Source of the DNA: Bacillus kexueae | GTDB taxonomy: Bacteria > Bacillota > Bacilli > Bacillales > Aeribacillaceae | Direction of reading: 5' to 3' | Assembly: GCF_022809095.1 (NCBI RefSeq) | Contig: NZ_JALAZE010000009.1 | Location: forward strand, 62,001 to 126,000 | Length of the DNA stretch: 64,000 nucleotides | Shown: in pieces, positions 43,390-52,725 of the stretch | How the letters are laid out: each line of letters begins with the position of its first letter | Numbering within the stretch: position 1 is the stretch's first letter | Made by a program: the position numbers and the translations under genes | Notes under the pieces: model-generated | Databases searched by the model: none | What the model saw: only the letters and a program-made list of their open reading frames with translations | Told to the model about the DNA's origin: nothing

Positions 43390-43950
43390 TTAAGCTTCCT
43401 TTAAATGATTTTCGTCCATTGTTTCCACGTGATGACGCATCGTATAAAGGGTATATACGTCTTTAGAAATCTCAAACAAGTTATAAATATCTCCGTCACG
43501 GTTAATTTGATCGAGGATGGATTTTCGTGTTTCGTTCGCGAAGACGACATATGGTAGTTTTTGCGCGGCTTTTGCAGATCGAATGTTGGATTTTCTAATT
43601 TTCATAAAGATTGTTTCAATTCCTAATTCGTAAAACAGCTCTTGAAAGAACATATCTTTCGCTAATTTGTTATACCCTTTTCCGTGGTACGGTTTACCGA
43701 GCCAAGTTCCGAGAAAGCCTGCATTTTCTTGAATATCATATAAACTAATGGTCCCAATCGGTGCTCCCCATTCATCTAAAATGGTGCGCGAGATAAGCTC
43801 GCCTCTTTCTTCTGCTTCAATAATTTGTTTCGTAATAAATAAATACTCTTCTAAGGAAGCGGCTTTATTACGTACAAAAGGGAAGACATCAGGATGCACC
43901 ATTAATTCATATAAAGCTGGGCTATCATGAAGATCACGCTTTTTTAACAA
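43390..43950 (-). CDS. GNAT-family N-acetyltransferase
   Basis: This is a putative RimJ/RimL-type acetyl-CoA-dependent acetyltransferase. I choose the TTG at 43950, 6 nt after GGAGGG, giving 186 aa that begin MLKKRDLHDSPALYELMVHP. The acetyl-CoA motif is GFLGTWLGKPYHGKGYNKLAKDMF and the later MKIRKSNIRSAKAAQKL is the usual RimJ/L end (normally x-N-x-x-S-x-x-x-x-x-K-L-G-F). About 35 residues beyond the domain are extra. Substrate unknown. An odd structured element lies just upstream. Confidence 0.82.
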   Translation of the reverse strand: MLKKRDLHDSPALYELMVHPDVFPFVRNKAASLEEYLFITKQIIEAEERGELISRTILDEWGAPIGTISLYDIQENAGFLGTWLGKPYHGKGYNKLAKDMFFQELFYELGIETIFMKIRKSNIRSAKAAQKLPYVVFANETRKSILDQINRDGDIYNLFEISKDVYTLYTMRHHVETMDENHLKEA

Positions 43951-44000
43951 TCTTATCCCTCCATACATAAGGGCAGATTCCAATCCAAATAACCTTCATC

Positions 44001-44110
44001 TGGGACCCACCCTCGAAATTTTTATATGTTACATCAAAAATTTCGGGGTGGGAATCGAACCCACTAGAACCAGCTTTGCTGGTGGCGCACCATTTGCCTT
44101 CCCTAATCCA
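44001..44110 (-). ncRNA. Unidentified structured element with a tRNA T-arm mimic
   Basis: On the minus strand, GTGGG-TTCGATT-CCCAC (44064-44048) is a perfect 5-bp stem with a canonical T-loop. Right before it, ACCAGC-aaa-GCTGGT (44083-44069) is a 6-bp hairpin. The 3' T-stem strand can instead pair with downstream bases in a 17-bp stem: CCCACCC-t-CGAAATTTTT (44006-44023) against AAAAATTTCG-g-GGTGGG (44036-44052). No acceptor stem, D-arm or anticodon arm could be fitted, so it is not a normal tRNA. It lies 50-150 nt upstream of the GNAT gene. It could be a leader RNA or a dispersed element. Confidence 0.45.
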
Positions 44111-44216
44111 TTCATTAAATTTTCGTCATAGCTCTGTTAGTATCATACTCGATTTCATCTGAAAAGGAAATAGGTATTTTGTAAAAAAAATGTGAAGGAA
44201 ATAAAGGGAGAAAATG

Positions 44217-45338
44217 CTATATATGATAGATCATTTCTCCGTCAATCATCGTTAGCTCTGGCTTGCTAAAGAAGTGGAATGGATGACCATTCCATAGTAC
44301 TAAATCAGCGTCTTTTCCAACCTCAATACTACCAATTCGGTGATCTACTTTTAGGTTCTTGGCAGGATTAATGGTAATGGCTTCGAGCGCTGATTGTTCT
44401 GGTAGTCCTTCACGGACAGTGAGTGCAGCTACTACATTTAAATATTGAATCGGTGTATAAGGGTGGTCAGTTGTGATGGAAATTTTTGTCCCTGTTTCAG
44501 CTAAAACTCGATAGGTTTCCCAGCTTTTGTTTTTCAACTCTACTTTCGACCGCCTTGTTAACGTTGGACCAATCGACACGTTTAACTTTCGGCAAGCGAA
44601 CTCTTCCGCAATTAAGTGACCTTCCGTACAATGTTCAATTCGTAAATCGAGGCCGAACTCTTCAGCGAAACGAATCGCCGATACGATATCATCTGCCCGG
44701 TGCGCATGTATGCGAACGGGAATTTCTTTCTTTAATGCTTTTTGCAGAGGGATTAATCGGAAATTATCGCCTTCTTCGCTTTTTTTCGCTGTAAAAAAGG
44801 CTTCGCGAAGCATTCCCATAATTCCCATACGGGTAATGGAATCTTTATTCCCTTGACTATGCATTCGTTTCGGATTTTCCCCCAGCGCAATTTTTAATCC
44901 TGCTGTTTCTAAAATCGTCATATCACGTACATTCTTGCCGAAGGTTTTGATGACTGAGGTTGTACCTCCAATTACATTTGCGCTTCCTGGCATAACATGT
45001 ACAGCTGTAATCCCGTAACGAATTGCATCTTTAAATGCTGGGTCTAAAGGATAGACGCCGTCAATGGCACGGATATGGGGAGTGAGAGGTTCTATCGTTT
45101 CGTTCGCATCATTTCCTGCCCATCCAGTACCTTCATCGTAAAGACCTAAGTGAGTATGTACATCAATGAAGCCAGGAAATAAATATTTCCCTTCAGACGG
45201 AATGACGTATACTCCTTTTGTAACCGGAATGTGTTGGCCGATTTTAGTGATTTTCCCATTTTCGACAAGTACATCTGCTTTCGGTAATGGGGGAGACGTG
45301 ATTGGATAAACAATCGCATTTTGAAATAATATACTCAT
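44217..45338 (-). CDS. Amidohydrolase-superfamily metal-dependent hydrolase
   Basis: This is a cytosolic hydrolase of 373 aa with the TIM-barrel amidohydrolase layout. The small beta domain starts LFQNAIVYPITSPPLPKADVLVENGKI. The metal His pair is in GFIDVHTHLG, later ligands are in VRIHAHRADDI and LRIEHCTEGHLI, and the catalytic Asp is in ITTDHPYTP. The ending KDADLVLWNGHPF is standard for imidazolonepropionase-like members. The substrate is unknown. It is 11 nt downstream of yfhF and may be co-transcribed with it. Confidence 0.85.
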   Translation of the reverse strand: MSILFQNAIVYPITSPPLPKADVLVENGKITKIGQHIPVTKGVYVIPSEGKYLFPGFIDVHTHLGLYDEGTGWAGNDANETIEPLTPHIRAIDGVYPLDPAFKDAIRYGITAVHVMPGSANVIGGTTSVIKTFGKNVRDMTILETAGLKIALGENPKRMHSQGNKDSITRMGIMGMLREAFFTAKKSEEGDNFRLIPLQKALKKEIPVRIHAHRADDIVSAIRFAEEFGLDLRIEHCTEGHLIAEEFACRKLNVSIGPTLTRRSKVELKNKSWETYRVLAETGTKISITTDHPYTPIQYLNVVAALTVREGLPEQSALEAITINPAKNLKVDHRIGSIEVGKDADLVLWNGHPFHFFSKPELTMIDGEMIYHI

Positions 45339-45349
45339 ACTTTTTCTCC

Positions 45350-46246
45350 TTACATATTTGGATAAATAGCGGAAAGCGCTTCTTTAATGGTAGGATACGT
45401 AAATGAAAATCCGTGTTGAATTGCTTTTTGTGGAATCGCTTTTTGTCCTTCTAGAACGAGAATACTCTTTTCGCCGAGTAACAACTTTAGTGCGAAGGAT
45501 GGAGCGGGTACCCAATGAGGACGATGGATAATAGAAGCTAGTGTTTGACCGAACTCCTTCATTGTAACAGGGTGTGGTGCTGTCACGTTAATAGGTCCGC
45601 GAATATCTTGATTTTCAATGATATAAGATAATAGACGAACTAGATCATCAATATGAATCCATGATAACCACTGTGTTCCACTACCTACCGTTCCTCCTGC
45701 GAAAAAACGATACGGGAGAACCATTTTAGGTAATGCCCCTTCTGTTTTATGAAGCACAACTCCGAAGCGAGCTAAAACGACTCGAACACCGTATTTTTCT
45801 GCTGCGATTGCTCGTTGTTCCCATTCTTGAACGGTAAGAGCTAAAAAATCGTTCCCTACAGAAGCAGATTCCTCTGTAAACTCTTCGTCTGTTGAGGTAC
45901 CGTATATTCCGATGGCGCTTGCATTAATCAGTATGCTCGGTTTCTTTGTCATTTTTTCAATTATATGAAGGACTTCATCGGTTGCATTGATTCGACTATT
46001 CAAAATCAATTCTTTATTTGCTTTCGTCCATTTGGAATCGATAGTTTTACCAGCTAAATTAATAAAAACGTCACAACCATCTAACTCTTTTTCTGGATTT
46101 GAATCATGCGATAGCCATTGAACTTCCTTAGACCCCGTTTCAGTTTTTTTCCTAGTCACAACTATGACTTCAACGTTTTGCTGTTCCAAGTAAGAAATCA
46201 ACTGTTTTCCAATGAACCCTGAGCCCCCAAATATAGCAATTTTCAT
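45350..46246 (-). CDS. yfhF: TIGR01777-family NAD(P)-binding epimerase-like protein YfhF
   Basis: This is a 298-aa extended-SDR-like protein. Rossmann motif IFGGSGFIGKQL is at the N terminus. INLAGKTID, LINASAIGIYGTS (catalytic-Tyr region) and ARFGVVLHKTEGALPKM are typical of the sugar-epimerase-like TIGR01777 family. The C-terminal DUF1731 part (RPHWVPAPSFALKLLLGEKS ... VLEGQKAIPQKA) confirms it. It lies divergent from recX, exactly like B. subtilis yfhF-recX (yfhG). Some relatives are involved in cell division, but the function is not established. Confidence 0.92.
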   Translation of the reverse strand: MKIAIFGGSGFIGKQLISYLEQQNVEVIVVTRKKTETGSKEVQWLSHDSNPEKELDGCDVFINLAGKTIDSKWTKANKELILNSRINATDEVLHIIEKMTKKPSILINASAIGIYGTSTDEEFTEESASVGNDFLALTVQEWEQRAIAAEKYGVRVVLARFGVVLHKTEGALPKMVLPYRFFAGGTVGSGTQWLSWIHIDDLVRLLSYIIENQDIRGPINVTAPHPVTMKEFGQTLASIIHRPHWVPAPSFALKLLLGEKSILVLEGQKAIPQKAIQHGFSFTYPTIKEALSAIYPNM

Positions 46247-46351
46247 ACAATTCCCCCTTTATCTCTATTTTACCTGTTTTTTCTGAAAAATTCTTGTCAT
46301 TTAGCGAGCTTAAGAAATTTGCTACTATTAAAGGAAGAGAGGTGACGTTCG

Positions 46352-47155
46352 ATGATAACTATTACGAAGTTAGAAGTTCAAAAGTACGATACAAATCGAT
46401 TGAATGTATACATTGATAAAGGGTTTGGCGAAGAGTACGGCTTTAGTGTACATAAGGATACAATGATTAAGTTTGGGCTTCGTAAAGGACTCGAACTTGA
46501 TGAAGTAGATTTGATAGAAATTGAGTACGGAGACGAAGCTCGTAAAGCTTATAACAAAGCAGTGGAATACTTAGGGTATAAAATGAGAACAGAGGAAGAA
46601 GTTCGGGAACACTTGCTGAAAAAAGAGTACGATGAACATATTGTCGAAGATGTAGTGAACAAACTTCAGAAACAAGGGTATATAAATGATGAAGAGTACG
46701 CGTTTGCTTTTGTTCGTACACAAATTCGCTCCAATAAGAAGGGGCCGAGTGTGATTCGAAAAGAACTTGAAGGAAAAGGGGTACACTCTACGTATATCCA
46801 AGCAGCCTTAAAGGAATTTTCAGAAGAAAAGCAAGTGGAGATTGCTTATCAGTTGGCGGAAAAATTTCAAAAGAAAACAGAACGACTTTCATTTATTCAA
46901 TTAAAACAAAAAATAGAAGAGACGCTTGTTCGTAGAGGATTCTCTTTTAAGATTATACAAATTGTGTTTGAGATGATGCCTGTTGAACAGTCGAGTGATG
47001 AAGAGTGGGAAGCGCTAAAGAAAAATGCTGAAAAGGCGATGCGGCGATATGATCGTCATGACGATTACACGAAAAAATTAAAGGTAAAGCAGGCGCTTTA
47101 TCGAAAAGGGTTCTCATTGGAATTAATTGAACGATATTTAGAAGAAATCGAGTAG
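46352..47155 (+). CDS. recX: Recombination regulator RecX
   Basis: This modulates RecA filament assembly. It has 267 aa, like the long Bacillus form (three-helix repeats plus an N-terminal extension of about 65 residues, ITKLEVQKYDTNRLNVYID). The repeats contain YKMRTEEEVREHLLKK, YINDEEYAFAFVRTQIRSNKKGPSVIRKELEGKGV and VKQALYRKGFSLELIERYLEE. It is divergent from yfhF. AGAGGTGA precedes the ATG. recA is not in the window. Confidence 0.94.
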   Translation: MITITKLEVQKYDTNRLNVYIDKGFGEEYGFSVHKDTMIKFGLRKGLELDEVDLIEIEYGDEARKAYNKAVEYLGYKMRTEEEVREHLLKKEYDEHIVEDVVNKLQKQGYINDEEYAFAFVRTQIRSNKKGPSVIRKELEGKGVHSTYIQAALKEFSEEKQVEIAYQLAEKFQKKTERLSFIQLKQKIEETLVRRGFSFKIIQIVFEMMPVEQSSDEEWEALKKNAEKAMRRYDRHDDYTKKLKVKQALYRKGFSLELIERYLEEIE

Positions 47156-47161
47156 GGTAAC

Positions 47162-47830
47162 CTACTCGATAATAATTTCAAACCTTCCGTCATCTAATTC
47201 TCTGATTTTTTTAGCTACATCCATCGGAGATCGTAGACGGCTTTTGTCTTTTATATGGTCGCTATCATCCCAAAATGGCGTGTCCATACCGCCCATGTAA
47301 GCTGCCTTTATTTCTACGTTCGAACCTTCTAATTCTTTCACTAAGCTTTCTGAAAATCCTCTAACTGCGAACTTAGATGCGACATAAACACTTTCGTTTA
47401 CTTTTCCACGGAGACCGGCTGTGGATACGATATTTAAAATGAAGGATTGGTTTTGCTCTTTAAATACTGTAATAAAGGCTTTCGTCATAAAAATTGTGCC
47501 TTTTACATTCGTATCGAGCATTTTGTGAATATCAGATTCTGTTATTGATTCAAGAGGACCGAATGCACCGTACCCAGCATTATTAATTAATCCTTGAATG
47601 GTAAATTGTTGAGCCAATTCCTCTGCAGCTCGTTGCACAGCTTCATAGTCTGTGATATCCAGTGGATAAACAAAAGCTTGTTTATTCATTTCTTCTAATT
47701 CACGCTTCGTTTGTTCAAGCGCTTCTTTTGTTCTTCCGATTAAGATAACGGTTTCAAAATTGCTACTGTATTCAACAGCAAGGGCCTTTCCTAAGCCCGT
47801 TCCTGCTCCAGTTACGATGATGGCTGACAT
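47162..47830 (-). CDS. Short-chain dehydrogenase/reductase
   Basis: This is a classical SDR of 222 aa. The cofactor motif is TGAGTGLGKAL, the NNAG box is LINNAGYG, catalytic Ser and Tyr-x3-Lys are in IVSTAGLRGKVNESVYVASKF. Arg/Lys pattern at IGRTKEAL suggests NADPH preference. The substrate is unknown. It converges with recX (6 nt between stops) and is divergent from yfhH. It interrupts the otherwise B. subtilis-like recX-yfhH order. Confidence 0.88.
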   Translation of the reverse strand: MSAIIVTGAGTGLGKALAVEYSSNFETVILIGRTKEALEQTKRELEEMNKQAFVYPLDITDYEAVQRAAEELAQQFTIQGLINNAGYGAFGPLESITESDIHKMLDTNVKGTIFMTKAFITVFKEQNQSFILNIVSTAGLRGKVNESVYVASKFAVRGFSESLVKELEGSNVEIKAAYMGGMDTPFWDDSDHIKDKSRLRSPMDVAKKIRELDDGRFEIIIE

Positions 47831-47921
47831 GTTTGAAATTCCTCCCTATTGTTTTTGCGTCCATCCCAATCCTATTTTATACTTAAAATACAAATCATTG
47901 AAGGGTAAGGGAGAAGAAGGC

Positions 47922-48236
47922 ATGCAAGAAAAGCGTTATAGTGAAATGACAGAATATGAATTGAAAACCGAAATTGCGAAGCTACAGGAAAAAGCTCGCA
48001 AGGCGGAGCAACTCGGTATCGTTAATGAATTTGCGGTATTGGAACGAAAAATGGCGATGGCGAAAGCATATTTGCTTGATCCGAATTATTTTAAGCCAGG
48101 TGAAGTATATCGTATTGAGGGTGCTCCGGGAGAAAGTTTTAAAATTGAGTATTTAAATGGTGTATTTGCTTGGGGATTTCGATTATCATCACCGTTAAAG
48201 CAAGAGGCATTACCCATTTCATTGTTGGCAAAATAA
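47922..48236 (+). CDS. yfhH: YfhH-family protein (DUF1811)
   Basis: This is a 104-aa protein. MQEKRYSEMTEYELKTEIAK, LERKMAMAKAYLLDPNYFKPGEVY and the C-terminal GVFAWGFRL match YfhH. The N-terminal half is an amphipathic helical hairpin and the second half a small SH3-like beta domain. The ATG at 47922 is behind GAAGAAGG; longer in-frame extension lacks support. In B. subtilis it also lies between recX and sspK. Function unknown. Confidence 0.9.
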   Translation: MQEKRYSEMTEYELKTEIAKLQEKARKAEQLGIVNEFAVLERKMAMAKAYLLDPNYFKPGEVYRIEGAPGESFKIEYLNGVFAWGFRLSSPLKQEALPISLLAK

Positions 48237-48248
48237 ATTTAATGTTTG

Positions 48249-48284
48249 AAGTGAAGAAAGCAACTCGTTTTCTTCACTTTTTTC
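48249..48284 (+). terminator. Terminator of yfhH
   Basis: AAGTGAAGAAA-gcaactcg-TTTTCTTCACTT followed by TTTTC. Confidence 0.85.
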
Positions 48285-48305
48285 TTTAATTGGTCTGTTG
48301 ATAAA

Positions 48306-48332
48306 GAAAAGAGGCTGGAGTACAGCCTCTAT
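48306..48332 (-). terminator. Terminator of the sspK/ypzG-like unit
   Basis: On the minus strand AGAGGCTG-tactc-CAGCCTCT followed by TTTCTTT, about 40 nt after the ypzG-like stop codon. Confidence 0.75.
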
Positions 48333-48372
48333 AAATTTGCCTTAGACGTTTAGATAAAGCAATTTAGGTGCT

Positions 48373-48534
48373 TTAAGAACGTTTTCGCGTTTGATGCTCT
48401 AAAATGATCAAATCTTGACTTTGCTGAGTTTCACCATTCACTTGGTTGTGTGCATGTTTTGGGTTTGCTCTTGGTCCTTGAAATGGATTAGAATAAATCT
48501 GGTCATTGAATTTCTTCTTTTGGTTAGAACCCAT
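48373..48534 (-). CDS. YpzG-family small spore-type protein
   Basis: This 53-aa protein starts at the ATG at 48534 behind GAGGGG. An upstream extension would overlap sspK and is unlikely. YSNPFQGPRANPKHAHNQVNG followed by a QTRKRS end is the YpzG-like pattern (F-x-x-P-R-A-x-P-K-H-A-x-x-Q-V-N-G). It is 22 nt downstream of sspK, so it is probably made in the forespore together with it. Function unknown. Confidence 0.75.
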   Translation of the reverse strand: MGSNQKKKFNDQIYSNPFQGPRANPKHAHNQVNGETQQSQDLIILEHQTRKRS

Positions 48535-48556
48535 GAAGAAAAACCCCTCTCGCAAT

Positions 48557-48715
48557 TTAAGATTGTTGGCGATTTTGCTCACTAGATGCGTTCATTCGTT
48601 CAGCTGGGTGAGTATTTGTCGTGCCGTTTGCACGCTTTGATGCATACTCAGCTTTTGCTCGCGGTTCCCCATCAAATTTTTCATGTTGAGGGAATCCTTT
48701 TTTCTTGTTGCGCAT
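48557..48715 (-). CDS. sspK: Small acid-soluble spore protein K
   Basis: This is a 52-aa minor spore protein, too short for most ORF scans. It reads [20 protein letters not shown] then [21 protein letters not shown], matching SspK (KGFP, F-x-GEPRAK-x-x-YASKRA-x-G-x-T-x-THP-x-ERM). Its position between yfhH and yfhJ is the same as in B. subtilis. Expected expression is in the forespore, and a sigma-G-like promoter is visible upstream. It precedes the ypzG-like gene on the same strand. Confidence 0.92.
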   Translation of the reverse strand: MRNKKKGFPQHEKFDGEPRAKAEYASKRANGTTNTHPAERMNASSEQNRQQS

Positions 48716-48761
48716 CTTGTCACCTCTTATCAAAGATCATTTGCACCTTTGAGTGCATTTT

Positions 48762-48792
48762 TATTATGGGGTTAGATTGAGTCAACTATGTG
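48762..48792 (-). promoter_or_regulatory. Sigma-G-like promoter of sspK
   Basis: On the minus strand CACATA (48792-48787), 18 nt, CATAATA (48768-48762). The -10 box fits the forespore consensus CATNNTA exactly and the -35 fits the GHATR core with one mismatch. Confidence 0.45.
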
Positions 48793-48831
48793 TAGATATA
48801 AAAGGAAATCAGCAGGAAGGTGGATGAATGT

Positions 48832-49086
48832 ATGGAACAATATTTTGAACGATTGACGAATGAATTATTAAATAAAAACCCGCATTTATCAGAGGAAAAA
48901 GCACGTACGTGGGTAGAGCTTTTATGGGAAGATTTTGAAACCACTTATGCGAAGGCGGGGAGAAAATACCGCGGCCAAGAGGTGACAGAACAAATTGTTC
49001 GACAAATTATTCTTAACTATGGTGATAAGCTACATGAATTCATCGCGAAAAATCCAAAATATAAAGCTTACTTAGAAAAGGAATAG
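48832..49086 (+). CDS. yfhJ: YfhJ-family protein (WVELL protein)
   Basis: This is an 84-aa protein. ARTWVELLWEDFETTYAKAG carries the WVELL motif that names the family. ATG at 48832 is spaced 8 nt from AGGTGG and gives a start MEQYFERLTNELL like B. subtilis YfhJ; the GTG at 48820 lies inside that ribosome site. All helical, soluble, function unknown. Same neighbourhood (sspK-yfhJ-yfhP) as in B. subtilis. Confidence 0.9.
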   Translation: MEQYFERLTNELLNKNPHLSEEKARTWVELLWEDFETTYAKAGRKYRGQEVTEQIVRQIILNYGDKLHEFIAKNPKYKAYLEKE

Positions 49087-49335
49087 AGGCTTATCCAAAT
49101 AGTACAGCCCCTAATTCGATTCATTTCATTCGATGGCGGAGGCTTTCCAAAGGGAAGCATGTCTAGTTACGGCTCTTAGCGTTTGGCGAATGCGGGAGAG
49201 TCTCCCGTTCGTACGACACTAGGCAGTCGTCGCCTCCACTTTTCCTAAAAACCAAGATCGTCCGTGGAGTCTTCAACTCGTGCTGTCCCGTTGGAGTTGC
49301 CGCCACCTTTCTTTTATTCATAACCAATTGGACTT
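49087..49335. repeat. Worn dispersed repeat between yfhJ and yfhP
   Basis: This is a GC-richer interval with no ORF, containing (minus strand) GGCGGCAACTCCAACGGGAC, GAAGACTCCACGGACGATCTTG and AAGTGGAGGCGACGAC. The text shares short runs with the repeat at 53230-53455 (AGAAAAGTGGAG type). It is likely an old copy of a Bacillaceae dispersed repeat; its borders are not clear. Confidence 0.5.
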
Positions 49336-50319
49336 TTATACTTTCGTCAGCATTTCTAATTTTTTCTTTAATCGCTTTTCGCTGAATATCCATCCAGTAT
49401 AAGAGCGTAATATGTGATAATTCTCATCCAAATGAACGACCGCGACAAATGGATAATATTGCTTACTTCGGTACCGTAGGTCAATAAATCGCACTTCGAT
49501 ATGGTCTTCAAACTGTACTTTCTCCCATCGGTAAATAGGAGAAAAATAAAGGAATGCTTCTATATTTGGGTCTTTTTTGGCGGCGTTCATCGCATCATCT
49601 TCTGGAAGCGGAACGCGAACGAATCGATCTAAAATTTCTAATGTTTCCTTATTCACACGGACGACATAATAATGTGTTTTTGTTCTAATAGCTAAAGTCC
49701 ATTTTCTGAATTGAATAGTTGGGTTAAAAATAATTTCTTCCACTTCATCAATGGTTTCTCGCACCCGTTTTCTAACCTTATATTGGAACCATAAGTTCAG
49801 TAAATAGTATCCAGTTAAAAGTATATAAATGGTTATGAAAGTATATCCTGCGTGAAACCCGAAGAGCCAGAGGGCGATTCCAATCATATGCATAACAAAA
49901 ATAAACGGATCAAATGTATTAATTGTACCGAGAGCAATCCATTTTTTCGTGAATGGACGAAGAGCTTGTGTCCCGTATCCGTTAAAAATATCGACAAATA
50001 CGTGGAAAAAGACAGCGATAAATGTCCAAAGCCATAGATGAAACCAATCAGCGTTAGGAATAAACAAATAAATTGTTCCGGAAATAAGAAGAGACCATAG
50101 GAAAATTGCGGGAGCAGAGTGGGTTAAGCCTCGATGATTTCGAATATATGTTGCGTTATTTTTGAGTTTTAAAAGAGTATCGATATCAGGGGCTTGAGAG
50201 CCAACGATGGTAGCAATCACGACCGCTTCTTGGGTGATGGAACTTTGACTTACAACGGGGTCTAATGTTGCAATTCCTCCTATTGCAATTCCCATTACTA
50301 CATGAGTACCAGTATCCAA
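49336..50319 (-). CDS. yfhP: YfhP, membrane-bound metal-dependent hydrolase (DUF457 family)
   Basis: This is a polytopic membrane protein. The TTG at 50319 (9 nt after GGAGG) gives 327 aa and the family start DTGTHVVMGIAIGG, whereas the longer frame adds 14 unrelated residues. Motifs HRGLTHSAPA, FVDIFNGYGTQALRPF (conserved His, Asp) fall on four or five helices, as in the LexA-binding inner-membrane hydrolase family. A soluble C-terminal domain of about 150 residues follows. B. subtilis YfhP is a negative regulator of adjacent genes by report, but the biochemical role is unclear. It is divergent from mutY. Confidence 0.9.
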   Translation of the reverse strand: MDTGTHVVMGIAIGGIATLDPVVSQSSITQEAVVIATIVGSQAPDIDTLLKLKNNATYIRNHRGLTHSAPAIFLWSLLISGTIYLFIPNADWFHLWLWTFIAVFFHVFVDIFNGYGTQALRPFTKKWIALGTINTFDPFIFVMHMIGIALWLFGFHAGYTFITIYILLTGYYLLNLWFQYKVRKRVRETIDEVEEIIFNPTIQFRKWTLAIRTKTHYYVVRVNKETLEILDRFVRVPLPEDDAMNAAKKDPNIEAFLYFSPIYRWEKVQFEDHIEVRFIDLRYRSKQYYPFVAVVHLDENYHILRSYTGWIFSEKRLKKKLEMLTKV

Positions 50320-50469
50320 TGAACGTAACCTCCAAAAAAAGTGTGTGACACTCTTTACCATTTATGAAAAGTCTGTTTTCATGTAACATGTTAATAGTTC
50401 TTTCTATTGTATATATTACTTCCTTTATGCCCATTTAAACATAAAATAAGGAGTAGAGGCAAAATAAAT

Positions 50470-51567
50470 ATGAATGAATCGTTACATCAAAAGCTAGAAA
50501 AGGTCACAGTTGATCAATTTCAACGTGATTTGATTGATTGGTACGAAAGAGAAAAGCGCGACCTACCTTGGCGAAAAAGCCAAGACCCATATCGTGTATG
50601 GGTATCGGAAATCATGCTACAACAAACGCGTGTTGATACAGTGATTCCATATTATCAACGGTTTATGGAAAAATTCCCTACAATAGAAGCTTTAGCAAAT
50701 GCGGATGAGGACGATGTCTTAAAAGCATGGGAGGGACTTGGTTATTATTCCCGTGCACGAAATTTACAGGCAGCAGTTCGAGAAGTTCATGAGTCATACA
50801 ACGGCGTTGTTCCGGACAACCCAAAAGAATTAGGAAAGCTCAAAGGGATTGGCCCTTATACGAAAGGAGCCATTTTGAGTATTGCCTATAACATCCCCGA
50901 ACCGGCAGTCGATGGAAATGTGATGCGTGTGTTATCTCGTATCTTATCAATTTGGGACGATATTGCAAAACCGAAGACGAGAAAGGTGTTCGAGGAAGCT
51001 GTATATTATTTAATCTCAAAAGAACATCCATCTTCCTTTAATCAAGCGTTAATGGAGCTTGGGGCGATGGTTTGTACTCCAACTTCTCCTTCTTGCTTGC
51101 TTTGTCCGGTTAGAGAGCATTGTGCTGCGTTCAGTGAGGGAGTCCAGGCAGAGCTTCCGGTTAAGACAAAAGCAAAGGCTAATAAAAAAGTGCAGATGGC
51201 TGCGGTCGTATTAAAAAAGGAGGACCGCTATTATATACATAAGCGGCCTTCGAAAGGATTATTAGCAAATTTATGGGAATTCCCAAATTGTGAAACTCAC
51301 CCTGGAATTGTAACGCAAAAACAGCAGCTTGCACAGTTTTTACAAAGTGAATACAAAATGGATGTCCAAATTAATGAGTTGGTTGGAACCATTGAACATG
51401 TATTCTCTCATTTGACATGGCATATTTCCGTTTTTGTCGGCGTCGTAATCGATGACTCAAACATGGAACATTTACAAAGCGTCACAGAACAGGAATTGGA
51501 GAACTTTGCATTCCCAGTGTCACATCAAAAAATTATGCAATTAGCTAAAGAACATCAGTTGGGATAG
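50470..51567 (+). CDS. mutY: A/G-specific adenine DNA glycosylase
   Basis: This removes adenine mispaired with 8-oxoguanine. It has 365 aa from the ATG at 50470. [22 protein letters not shown] contains the catalytic Glu. [34 protein letters not shown] is the helix-hairpin-helix plus catalytic Asp. The iron-sulfur ligands are [17 protein letters not shown] (C-x6-C-x2-C-x5-C). A C-terminal NUDIX-like domain (about 230-365) recognises 8-oxoG. Its 3' end overlaps the convergent yfhS by 13 nt. Confidence 0.96.
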   Translation: MNESLHQKLEKVTVDQFQRDLIDWYEREKRDLPWRKSQDPYRVWVSEIMLQQTRVDTVIPYYQRFMEKFPTIEALANADEDDVLKAWEGLGYYSRARNLQAAVREVHESYNGVVPDNPKELGKLKGIGPYTKGAILSIAYNIPEPAVDGNVMRVLSRILSIWDDIAKPKTRKVFEEAVYYLISKEHPSSFNQALMELGAMVCTPTSPSCLLCPVREHCAAFSEGVQAELPVKTKAKANKKVQMAAVVLKKEDRYYIHKRPSKGLLANLWEFPNCETHPGIVTQKQQLAQFLQSEYKMDVQINELVGTIEHVFSHLTWHISVFVGVVIDDSNMEHLQSVTEQELENFAFPVSHQKIMQLAKEHQLG

Positions 51568-51788
51568 CGATAGCGCGATTTTAACTCAGGTGAAAACGTA
51601 GCTTCTCTTGTTTTAATTCCACCTCGAGCTTCAATTTCTTCCACAATTTCTCGATGAATGGTTTGCCCTTCAGCATTCAAGTACGGCATAATTTGTTGGA
51701 GGGCATGGTGGAAGTAAGAGAGCTCCGTTTCGTCCCATTCTTTTTTAGACATCATGGATAATTCGGTCATATCACGACCTGTGTACAT
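51555..51788 (-). CDS. yfhS: YfhS-family small protein
   Basis: This is a 77-aa protein from the ATG at 51788 (GGGGGAT upstream). [20 protein letters not shown] and the [18 protein letters not shown] stretch match YfhS, which in B. subtilis also lies between mutY and fabL. In B. subtilis it has been reported to be needed for normal sporulation or germination. The mechanism is unknown. Its stop lies within the mutY end (13-nt convergent overlap). Confidence 0.85.
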   Translation of the reverse strand: MYTGRDMTELSMMSKKEWDETELSYFHHALQQIMPYLNAEGQTIHREIVEEIEARGGIKTREATFSPELKSRYRYPN

Positions 51789-51892
51789 AAGATCCCCCCA
51801 TTCTTTATAGTAGGTACACAAAAAAAGTTACACTTTATTGTTTCTAAATCGTAATGGAAGTATGCGAAATTGTAATAAAAGGAGACGAATGA

Positions 51893-52645
<753 letters not shown>

Positions 52646-52675
52646 AATGGACAAACAAAAAAATAAAAAAACTTC

Positions 52676-52704
52676 GGATAGATTTTGAAAAGGCGGACAT
52701 CATA
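52676..52704 (+). promoter_or_regulatory. Sigma-G-like promoter of the sspE-like gene
   Basis: GGATA (52676-52680), 17 nt and CATCATA (52698-52704). The -10 matches CATNNTA fully, the -35 core GHATR in four of five. The leader to the ribosome site would be very short, which is a reservation. Confidence 0.4.
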
Positions 52705-52725
52705 ATTCACGTGGAGGTGATTATG

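Noticed and set aside
44001..44110. A normal tRNA gene on the minus strand, suggested by the T-arm
   Set aside because: No acceptor stem pairs across the expected 72-90 nt, no D-arm or 7-nt anticodon loop could be found, and the T-stem is part of a longer alternative hairpin.
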